DNA of 10,040 nucleotides from Candidatus Omnitrophota bacterium (GTDB taxonomy: Bacteria > Omnitrophota > Koll11 > Zapsychrales > Aceulaceae). The stretch spans positions 1 through 10,040 of the forward strand of contig JAOZRJ010000037.1 of assembly GCA_029931885.1 (NCBI GenBank), written 5' to 3'. The notes under the pieces are model-generated. The model saw only the letters and a program-made list of their open reading frames with translations. It was not told the origin of the DNA and searched no databases. This document shows, in pieces, positions 5,220 to 9,961 of this stretch. A program made the position numbers and the translations under genes. Each line of letters begins with the position of its first letter. The first letter of the stretch is position 1.

Positions 5220-5720
5220 TTATTCGTATGATTCGGACAACTCCATTGCCCCTAATAGTTCGTCTTCTGGACCCCAACCTTGATTGGGATCATCGTCTGA
5301 TTTAGTTGTTGGTACTTCGCCAGTAAAACACTTTGAGTGGATCGCTGCGATTCCGTTTGCTGGATTCTTTGAAAACATCAAATCACAGACTTTGCTCCAT
5401 GCTTCACGATCATCGTCTACTGCATCTAGAGCATCTATGGATGCTTGCAGACTTCGTTCAACAAAGGGATCGGGATGCGTGTCACGAAATCGTTTATCGG
5501 GAAACGGCTCTTTCCAGTGAACTGATTCCCTTAGAGAATGTTTGACCGATGGATCTTGAGTCCCATCTTTAAAGACTCTACCGTAAGAATCGTAATCACC
5601 TTCCATTTCTTGAATGACCTTTCCATCCTTTAACAGAAACAGTTTAACTCGTTGTCCCTCGAAAGACGTTGATAATACTGCTTTGCCACATTCTTTACAC
5701 ATCCATGAAAAACAACCCAT
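5220..5720 (-). CDS. Conserved hypothetical protein with N-terminal CxxC and GDYDSYGRVF motif
   Basis: 166 residues. It starts MGCFSWMCKECG, a short zinc-knuckle-like turn with Cys3, Cys8 and Cys11. A beta region (VKLFLLKDGKVIQEMEGDYDSYGRVF) follows, ending in a GDYDSYGRVF motif that I associate with uncharacterised phage and bacterial proteins beginning 'MGCFSW'. The middle is acidic and helical (SIDALDAVDDDREAWSKVCDL), then a histidine/cysteine turn (AAIHSKCF), and the C-terminus is acidic and probably disordered. No catalytic assignment is possible. AAAGGA before ATG 5720 supports the start. The stop lies nine bases before the UGG tRNA. It is a real gene of unknown role, possibly metal-binding. 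Confidence 0.82.
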   Translation of the reverse strand: MGCFSWMCKECGKAVLSTSFEGQRVKLFLLKDGKVIQEMEGDYDSYGRVFKDGTQDPSVKHSLRESVHWKEPFPDKRFRDTHPDPFVERSLQASIDALDAVDDDREAWSKVCDLMFSKNPANGIAAIHSKCFTGEVPTTKSDDDPNQGWGPEDELLGAMELSESYE

Positions 5721-5749
5721 ATAAATCCTTTCGTTAGTTTATGTGTCAG

Positions 5750-5826
5750 TGGTCGGAGTGTGTGGATTCAAACCACCGGTTTCTGCGCCCCAAACGCAGC
5801 GACTTATCAGACTAGCCTACACTCCG
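5750..5826 (-). tRNA. tRNA-Pro (UGG)
   Basis: 77-nt tRNA, acceptor CGGAGTG/CACTCCG fully paired, discriminator A, encoded CCA. C1-G72, A73 and G37 all fit tRNA(Pro). Anticodon arm CTGCG-TTTGGGG-CGCAG gives UGG. The D-loop AGTCTGATA has G18-A19 and the T-loop TTTGAAT has U56, the same coupled replacement as in tRNA(Lys) at 4831. Confidence 0.94.
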
Positions 5827-5902
5827 ACATATTTGTTATTGTTTATAAGGGCCATTATACAGGTCTTACCAACTTTGTCAAGCTTTATTTCAATTTATTT
5901 TG

Positions 5903-5986
5903 TGGTACCTCCGGCCAGAGTCGAACTGGCACCCAATTAAGGACAGGGCCTAAACCTGTTGACTATTCCATTTCGTCTACGGAGGC
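5903..5986 (-). tRNA. tRNA-Leu (UAG)
   Basis: 84-nt class II tRNA, acceptor GCCTCCG/CGGAGGT, discriminator A, encoded CCA. Anticodon arm ACAGG-TTTAGGC-CCTGT gives UAG (reads CUA). The variable arm is CCTTAATTGGG, the same as in the Leu(GAG) gene at 7193, so the two are probably paralogues. T-loop TTCGACT. Confidence 0.94.
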
Positions 5987-5993
5987 ACATTCT

Positions 5994-6395
5994 TTATCGT
6001 ATATTTTCTAACTCGTATGCTTCAATTTCCCAAGGGCAATCATAGTAATCAGTATCCGTATGGTCTTCGCCTTTCCACATCGTTTTAAAATCCGCCGCGG
6101 CGGGAATTTGTTCTCCATTAACTATTTGTTTCAAGTGAATCAATTCATGCCTGAGTGATTGCTTCAATCGCCATGGATATTTTTCATTGTTCAGTGTAAT
6201 CCTGAATCGGCGAAAAGGTAGACATCCCTCTTCATATATTGCGCCACAATCGAGCATCTTCTGCAATACAATCTCTAACTTCAATTCTTTTATAATGTCA
6301 GGATCGACGTATTTGGTTAAAGTTTCATCTATGATTTTTTGCAGCTGTTCGTAATTTGACTTCGTTCGTCTTCGTTCCCTGAAGATTACTTTCAT
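5994..6395 (-). CDS. HExxH zinc-metallopeptidase-like protein
   Basis: 133 residues from ATG 6395. The frame stays open upstream to a GTG at 6446 (150 residues), which would overlap the preceding gene by 25 bases. ATG is preferred because the extra residues look non-conserved and AAGAAA precedes it, but this is uncertain. The motif RHELIHLKQ (His83-Glu84-xx-His87) is a classic HExxH zinc-protease site. A downstream PWEIEAYE (Glu123) could supply the third ligand or active-site glutamate, as in SprT-like or gluzincin-type small phage peptidases. Tyr/Asp-rich residues precede it. It is the last gene of the 6815-5994 run and ends seven bases before tRNA(Leu). Possible substrates are cell wall or host proteins; none is indicated. 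No signal peptide. Confidence 0.75.
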   Translation of the reverse strand: MKVIFRERRRTKSNYEQLQKIIDETLTKYVDPDIIKELKLEIVLQKMLDCGAIYEEGCLPFRRFRITLNNEKYPWRLKQSLRHELIHLKQIVNGEQIPAAADFKTMWKGEDHTDTDYYDCPWEIEAYELENIR

Positions 6396-6421
6396 TAAAT
6401 TTCTTAAAAAATCGATTTTAA

Positions 6422-6703
6422 CTATTTGTCCTCGTAAACCTTCCACACATATACTGAGCCACTGCCAGTTTTGAATCTCACCATGACATCAGTTTCTTCC
6501 AAAATCTCCACGATATCCGTAGTTTGCCACCAAGACTGCCAGAGCGCATCGACACCTAATGGATCGTTGATAACTTTCACTTGCGCCCCAAGTCTAGGCT
6601 TGACTCCATGATCCGCTACCAATTTGGTATCCTTTTCATAGATGACGATTGACTTGTTTCCGTCACAGCCCTCGTTATCTGATTCACGTCTTAGACTGAA
6701 CAT
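6422..6703 (-). CDS. Hypothetical protein (93 aa)
   Basis: Starts MFSLRRESDNEGCDGNKS, then a beta-rich domain (SIVIYEKDTKLVADHG, VMVRFKTGSGSVYVWKVYEDK) with a Trp-rich turn (ALWQSWWQTTDIVEIL). It resembles small SH3-like or barrel folds, but no family is recognised. AAGGA lies seven bases before ATG 6703, inside the upstream 43-residue gene, whose stop it overlaps by 20 bases. Both neighbours overlap or abut it, so it is part of one transcript with the metallopeptidase-like gene. Confidence 0.75.
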   Translation of the reverse strand: MFSLRRESDNEGCDGNKSIVIYEKDTKLVADHGVKPRLGAQVKVINDPLGVDALWQSWWQTTDIVEILEETDVMVRFKTGSGSVYVWKVYEDK

Positions 6704-6815
6704 TTTTATTTCCTTTTAAATAATCTTTCATTTTATTTACTATTTCAGTAATTTCTTCTATTGTACCGTAATAGTAAAGATGATAAAAACGAATTATCAT
6801 TTCATCCCAATTCAT
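6684..6815 (-). CDS. Small protein (43 aa), first gene of the metallopeptidase run
   Basis: Starts MNWDEMIIRFYHLYYYGTIE and ends KDYLKGNKNVQSKT. It is helical with an aromatic cluster (FYHLYYY) followed by an acidic/basic helix (EEITEIVNKMKDYLK). No family is recognised. AAAAGGA sits seven bases before ATG 6815, a good ribosome site. Its 3' end overlaps the next gene in a different frame. A promoter-like sequence lies about 85 bases upstream. Confidence 0.65.
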   Translation of the reverse strand: MNWDEMIIRFYHLYYYGTIEEITEIVNKMKDYLKGNKNVQSKT

Positions 6816-6895
6816 TCATTGTTCCTTTTATTGGTGCCGATAGATGTAATCGAAACATCATATTCGCCTTACCATGACGACATTTTACCATTAAA

Positions 6896-6925
6896 ATTAT
6901 ACCGGCTCATTTCTTTGTTATACAA
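6896..6925 (-). promoter_or_regulatory. Candidate promoter for the 6815-5994 gene run
   Basis: Perfect TATAAT on the minus strand with TTGTAT (three of six) 18 bases upstream. It lies in the gap between the plus-strand zinc-finger ORF and the minus-strand genes, where an outward promoter is expected. Consensus match only. Confidence 0.35.
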
Positions 6926-6994
6926 ATACAAGAGAGGGAAACGATACCAACGCTTCCGACTCTCTAAACACAACTTACTTATAGGAGTAAAGTC

Positions 6995-7111
6995 ATGTCT
7001 AAAGTTATTTATCACTGTTCGCACTGTGGTAAAACAGTTGGACAGTCATCAATGAAACCATTTCACTTTGAAAACTGTAAGATGGCGGAGAGACAGAGAC
7101 TCGAACTCTGA
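6995..7111 (+). CDS. Zinc-finger peptide resembling an HNH homing-endonuclease fragment
   Basis: 38 codons on the plus strand, opposite to every other gene here. AGGAG lies seven bases before ATG 6995, a strong ribosome site. The peptide reads MSKVIYHCSHCGKTVGQ followed by a segment ending FHFENCK. The pattern C8-x2-C11-x12-H24-x3-C28, with the phrase 'HFENCK', matches the small zinc finger common in phage HNH and GIY-YIG homing endonucleases (CxxCGK...WHFDNCK). The frame stops inside the antisense of tRNA(Ser), and no nuclease domain follows. It is therefore either a stand-alone mini zinc finger or the remnant of an endonuclease that once invaded this tRNA cluster. The start and motif are clear; the function is inferred. 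Confidence 0.6.
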   Translation: MSKVIYHCSHCGKTVGQSSMKPFHFENCKMAERQRLEL

Positions 7112-7177
7112 TGGACGCCTCACGACGCCTTGCGGGTTTTCAAGACCCGGCCCCGCCCCACTGGGGTCAACCTCTCC
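7083..7177 (-). tRNA. tRNA-Ser (UGA)
   Basis: 95-nt class II tRNA with G73 and encoded CCA. Acceptor GGAGAGG/TCTCTCC. Anticodon arm CGGGT-CTTGAAA-ACCCG gives UGA (reads UCA). Long variable arm GGCGTCGTGAGGCGTCC. T-arm CAGAG-TTCGAGT-CTCTG. The 3' end of the plus-strand zinc-finger ORF overlaps its T-arm antisense. Confidence 0.95.
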
Positions 7178-7192
7178 GCTTATTCTATTTTA

Positions 7193-7276
7193 TGGTACTC
7201 CCGGTGAGACTCGAACTCACACCCAATTAAGGCAGTGACCTCAACACTGTGTCTATACCAATTCGGCTATAGGAGC
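7193..7276 (-). tRNA. tRNA-Leu (GAG)
   Basis: 84-nt class II tRNA, encoded CCA, discriminator A. Anticodon arm CAGTG-TTGAGGT-CACTG gives GAG (reads CUC/CUU). Variable arm CCTTAATTGGG matches the Leu(UAG) gene at 5903. Acceptor GCTCCTA/CGGGAGT has an A7-C66 mismatch. T-arm GTGAG-TTCGAGT-CTCAC. Confidence 0.92.
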
Positions 7277-7504
7277 ACTTATTTTTCCCCGCAACCAGAC
7301 TGTCTACAGTCATTTCATAAGTTGAGCAACTATCATAGATCAACAGTATCATCCAAGCTAGCATCTTTGAATCAACTGGACAATCACCGCGTTTCGATTG
7401 CCTGAAATTTTGGGTCATCTAAGTTGTTCTACCAGAACGACCGAGTGACTAGTGTGGGTCGTTCCTAGACTTGACCTTATGAGGATCAAGTTGTTACAAT
7501 GTGA
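7277..7504 (-). other. Gene-free spacer with tandem hairpins, one carrying a Met-type anticodon loop
   Basis: No convincing gene. At 7469-7491 the minus strand forms an eight-pair hairpin, ACTTGATC-CTCATAA-GGTCAAGT, with one U-G wobble; its loop is the standard tRNA(Met) anticodon loop. Next to it, 7435-7442 and 7457-7464 form a perfect eight-pair inverted repeat (GAACGACC) with a 14-nt loop. The pair is flanked by 8-bp direct repeats AAGTTGTT at 7421-7428 and 7488-7495. No T-arm or acceptor pairing is visible, so this is not an intact tRNA. It may be a tRNA remnant or a small structured RNA. Confidence 0.5.
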
Positions 7505-7580
7505 TGGTGGCGCTGGACGAAGTTGAATCGCCGACACGAAGATTTTCAGTCTCCTGCTCTACCAACTGAGCTACAACGCC
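7505..7580 (-). tRNA. tRNA-Phe (GAA)
   Basis: 76-nt canonical tRNA, acceptor GGCGTTG/CAGCGCC, A73, encoded CCA, D-arm AGCTCAGTTGGTAGAGC, T-loop TTCAACT. Loop CTGAAAA gives GAA. Confidence 0.95.
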
Positions 7581-7593
7581 TTCATTTTGTTTC

Positions 7594-7623
7594 TGACACA
7601 AAAACATATATATATTTGTGTCA
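7594..7623. repeat. Perfect 9-bp inverted repeat with AT-rich loop
   Basis: TGACACAAA at 7594-7602 and its exact complement at 7615-7623 flank a 12-base (AT)n-like loop. It lies between tRNA(Phe) and a stretch of further inverted repeats. There is no U-run on the minus strand, so an intrinsic terminator for the tRNA transcript is unlikely; on the plus strand CGTTTTC follows. It could be an operator or an RNA hairpin. Confidence 0.6.
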
Positions 7624-7642
7624 CGTTTTCTCAATCGAATCC

Positions 7643-7697
7643 GACCCTGATGGTTACCACATAGTCGATAGAGAATGATGTGGATGATTACAGGGTC
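7643..7697. repeat. Nested inverted repeat (long interrupted hairpin)
   Basis: Outer arms GACCCTG (7643-7649) and CAGGGTC (7691-7697) enclose inner arms CCACAT (7657-7662) and ATGTGG (7678-7683). A symmetric seven-by-seven internal loop and a 15-nt apical loop complete the structure. No gene or tRNA fits this segment. Confidence 0.5.
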
Positions 7698-7720
7698 CAC
7701 TCATTTGTTTATACCCATAG

Positions 7721-7746
7721 GGAGAGTCGATTTAAATCGACTCTCC
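7721..7746. repeat. Perfect 26-bp palindrome
   Basis: The half site GGAGAGTCGATTT (7721-7733) is followed without a spacer by its exact reverse complement (7734-7746). With no loop it suits a dimeric DNA-binding protein or a cruciform better than an RNA terminator. It lies 33 bases downstream of tRNA(Tyr)'s 3' end on the minus strand. Confidence 0.85.
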
Positions 7747-7779
7747 GCTCTGCGACTTACATATTGCACAGATCGTTTT

Positions 7780-7864
7780 TGGTGCGCCGTGATGGAGTCG
7801 AACCACCCGAGCTTTCACAACCGGTTTACAGCCGGTGCCGCTACCCCTACGGATTTAACGACGC
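7780..7864 (-). tRNA. tRNA-Tyr (GUA)
   Basis: 85-nt class II tRNA, acceptor GCGTCGT/ACGGCGC, A73, encoded CCA. Anticodon arm ACCGG-CTGTAAA-CCGGT gives GUA. Medium-long variable arm (TGTGAAAGCTCG), T-arm with loop TTCGACT. Confidence 0.94.
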
Positions 7865-7966
7865 ACGTTTATTTTGAAATCGATACTATTAATTTCTTTC
7901 CGGTCTCAACTCCTTTATTAAAATACTTATTTCGATATTAAATCATCGAATTTTTTAAAAGCTTCT

Positions 7967-8098
7967 TCAAAATGTAGCAGCCATACGATCATACGGATCA
8001 TTGTTTTCTATCCATTCTTGTCTGATCCATGAATCGCAGTAGGGCAGCCAACCATGGACACTCATAAATTCTTCAAGTAATTCGTCTTTTGTTTTCAT
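7967..8098 (-). CDS. Small acidic protein (43 aa), C-terminus probably frameshifted
   Basis: Starts MKTKDELLEEFMSVHGWLPY, rich in Trp and Asp (CDSWIRQEWIENNDPYDRM). No family is recognised. ATG 8098 lies four bases after the stop of the upstream gene, so the two are co-transcribed. The reading frame ends MAATF-stop at 7967. One frame over, the sequence continues HFEEAFKKFDDLISK to a stop at 7927-7929, which looks like a natural C-terminal helix. A single extra base in or next to ACATTTTG would explain this, giving a protein of about 57 residues. It is unclear whether this is genuine decay or an assembly error. Confidence 0.6.
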   Translation of the reverse strand: MKTKDELLEEFMSVHGWLPYCDSWIRQEWIENNDPYDRMAATF

Positions 8099-8102
8099 TC
8101 GT

Positions 8103-8571
8103 TTATATTCTTGGAAGATACGGTAAATATACAATCCCATCATCCGAATCATCTATATTTACTTCTTGTTTTGGGTTCAGCCTAAAAGTTTCTCGAAATT
8201 CCCGCCTTAAATATTCTTTGTCTTTTTTACTTAAAGTGAATGGTAATACAAAATACTGAAACAATTGAATCGGTGTTATTATCACAAGTCCAATGAAACT
8301 GAATATCCATATAAACGGATGCTCATGAAAATAACCAAATTTGTGATCGTAAAAATACTTCTTATAAAACTTTTTCGTTTTTATTTTTTGACATCATTTC
8401 TTTCCAACAGGTATTTTTCCCTGTAAAAACTTCAAATACTGTACACATACAAACAGGGCATCGAAAATAACCCCACTTAAAGTTTAAAAGAGCGGCCATT
8501 CCATCCCAGCCACAATTTATACAGTAATTATGTTCTGTTTTATTAAACTCGATGATTTCTTTTTCTTTCAT
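8103..8571 (-). pseudogene. Zinc-ribbon plus membrane protein, split by a +1 frame break
   Basis: Two overlapping frames read as one protein. Frame A runs from ATG 8571 (or GTG 8577) to a stop at 8362. It carries a zinc ribbon, C-I-N-C then 17 residues later C-P-V-C, followed by CWKEMMSKNKNEKV. The next frame takes over at the A-rich stretch near 8370-8390 and reads FYKKYFYDHKFGYF, a hydrophobic segment (FIWIFSFIGLVIITPIQLF), a charged helix (KKDKEYLRREFRE) and an acidic tail, stopping at 8103. The second part has no ATG of its own before the membrane segment; its first usable start is GTG 8285, inside that segment. Removing one A from an A-run restores a single protein of about 155 residues. 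Alternatives are a decayed gene, a sequencing error or a natural +1 shift. Function unknown. Confidence 0.55.
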
Positions 8572-8589
8572 TTTCACTTTTCATTCGTT

Positions 8590-9060
8590 TATTCTTTTGA
8601 AATGGCGAAAGTTAACATTTTGACATATCGACTTCGTTCACACAAGAATCATCGTGATTTCATCCCTGTGCTGCCTAGTAACCATTACAGCTTTCAGCTC
8701 GGCCTAAAGTTGATCTTTATCACGCACATATCAACTCCGATGTTTCAGCCCAATGTATTGACTATAGTGCGCCTCAGAGGATATCTGATATTTACGTTCA
8801 TTCGGGCGCCTAGATCATCAATCGGGCATCAATATGTAGATAACAAGCCCCTACTTCCCCCACTAGGTGAGGTTTCGCCATCATAAATCGGGCGCTCTGT
8901 AGTTTGAGCTAACAGTCAGCGTTTGCCATCCGTACAGGGTTCTCTCCTGCATCTCCCGTTTGTTTGTGAGAGTTCAGGATAGGGATCTACAACGGGGCAT
9001 ATGATCTCCCGTCTTCACCACGTTTTCTTATATCAATCTTACGACTCAGTATCCTAAATC
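8590..9060 (-). ncRNA. Gene-free structured region, right-hand part of a candidate large ncRNA
   Basis: No minus-strand ORF of credible composition and no ribosome site is present. The sequence is repeat- and helix-rich. ATCTCCCGT occurs at 8951-8959 and 9004-9012, and AATCGGGC near 8820 and 8886. Local helices include ACGGG/CCCGT (8992-8996 with 9008-9012) and CTCTC/GAGAG (8942-8946 with 8968-8972). It follows tRNA(Asn) at 9076 in the direction of transcription. It could be the 3' part of one long RNA that includes the tRNAs, or a separate RNA. Confidence 0.4.
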
Positions 9061-9075
9061 GCCTCTCACATTTGT

Positions 9076-9150
9076 TGGCTTACCCGGCCGGTGCTGCCCC
9101 GACTACCTCCAGGTTAACAACCTAGCACTCTGCTGTTGAGTTACGGGCAA
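9076..9150 (-). tRNA. tRNA-Asn (GUU) with atypical D- and T-loops
   Basis: 75 nt, acceptor TTGCCCG/CGGGTAA with G73 and encoded CCA, matching Asn identity (U1-A72, G73). Anticodon arm CTAGG-TTGTTAA-CCTGG gives GUU. The D-loop AACAGCA lacks GG. The T-arm GTCGG-GGCAGCA-CCGGC has five pairs, but its loop lacks the near-universal UUC and A58. Both halves of the elbow contact are thus altered; the two loops share CAGCA. Confidence 0.8.
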
Positions 9151-9188
9151 GTATTTATTTTAATCCTTTTTATTGCGAGTTGAATCCA

Positions 9189-9277
9189 CTGCTCCCTTGG
9201 GATGGTTCGAACATCCATAGGGTTTCCCCATACGCTCGATTAACAGTCGAGTCTCTTTCCGGTTAGAGTACAAGGGA
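9189..9277 (-). tRNA. tRNA-like Asn (GUU) with long variable arm and extended acceptor
   Basis: T-arm GGATG-TTCGAAC-CATCC and D-arm (CTCT/AGAG, loop with CCGG) are canonical. Anticodon arm CTCGA-CTGTTAA-TCGAG gives GUU. U1-A72 and G73 fit Asn. Two oddities: 18 bases between anticodon arm and T-arm form a six-pair hairpin ATGGGG-AAA-CCCTAT, a class II variable arm; and the acceptor pairing continues three pairs beyond position 1 (to 9280 with 9190), giving ten pairs. After G73 the gene reads CAG, so CCA is not encoded, unlike the other tRNAs here. Confidence 0.75.
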
Positions 9278-9875
9278 GCACTAGATTCAAATTTTGTTAC
9301 GCCAGCTTTATCCGAAGCCCTTATCTGGCGACAAACTGACATCGTGGGCGTATCGGTTGATGTCAATTCTCATTCTGAGGTAGTTTCTGGTTTGATAGGC
9401 GTCAAACTACTAAAATCACCCTTTTAGGTCGTCTACTATGGCACTGAACCATGAACCATTCCGGTATCATGATCGGCCAATCACAGAACTAAACCCATTC
9501 TTTATTATAGCATCCACCTCACACCCCTTTACTCTTGAAGGACTTTACACTGCTAAGTGCTATACTATCAACGGAATCGCCAGGGTTTGTCAGCTTTCCG
9601 TCAGCGCTATAATTTGGTGGAGAGCATCGAGGAATTAAACCTCTTCTTTCAACATCCCGAATCATCCAGAAAAGCTGATCAAGCCTTTCCAAGTGATCGA
9701 TAAGTCAACTCTCCTGTATAGTAGTGGATACGACCGTTGCAACAGCGTAACATATCTATCAAGGAAAATCTCAGACTTCACCCCATACGGTAGATCCTAT
9801 AAGGATCTTCTTTTGACGTGGATGTGCAGTGACTTGAACCCCGATATGTAACACATTTAACTGAACACCATCGTC

Positions 9876-9914
9876 GGAGCTTACCCAACATTGGCAATGG
9901 AGAGGAGCTTACCC
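9876..9914. repeat. 11-bp direct repeat GGAGCTTACCC
   Basis: Exact copies at 9876-9886 and 9904-9914, 28 bases apart. On the minus strand each reads GGGTAAGCTCC. They lie in the structured region; tandem similar hairpins or a duplicated protein-binding or RNA-RNA contact site are possible. Confidence 0.8.
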
Positions 9915-9931
9915 TACATCCTATTCAGCCC

Positions 9932-9961
9932 GTCTAACAGTCCTCTAGAATCCTGTTAGAC
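9932..9961. repeat. Perfect 9-bp inverted repeat, 12-nt loop
   Basis: GTCTAACAG at 9932-9940 and CTGTTAGAC at 9953-9961. No U-run follows on either strand. It is probably a stable hairpin of the putative structured RNA. Confidence 0.7.

Noticed and set aside
6446..6446. GTG start for the metallopeptidase-like gene (150 aa)
   Set aside because: It would overlap the previous gene by 25 bases with no clear ribosome site. ATG 6395 is preferred, though the choice is not certain.
7227..7418. 63-codon minus-strand ORF
   Set aside because: Its 3' third lies inside tRNA(Leu GAG), there is no ribosome site, and the segment contains several short inverted repeats instead.
8530..8886. 118-codon plus-strand ORF
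   Set aside because: No ribosome site at its start or at its internal ATG near 8602, antisense to the zinc-ribbon gene and to the structured region, and composition unlike the neighbouring genes.
9438..9638. 66-codon plus-strand ORF in the right-hand region
   Set aside because: No ribosome site, poor protein-like character, and overlap with helices supported by minus-strand G-U pairs.
9792..9814. Plus-strand intrinsic terminator (AGATCCT-ATA-AGGATCT then TCTTTT)
   Set aside because: The stem is short with little GC, and no plus-strand transcript needs ending here. On the minus strand, the likely RNA strand, no U-run follows. It is better read as one more hairpin of the structured region.
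9815..9900. Possible extra tRNA (TTCAAGT T-loop-like motif)
   Set aside because: The T-stem has a mismatch, and no acceptor complement, anticodon arm with U33 or CCA can be placed consistently.
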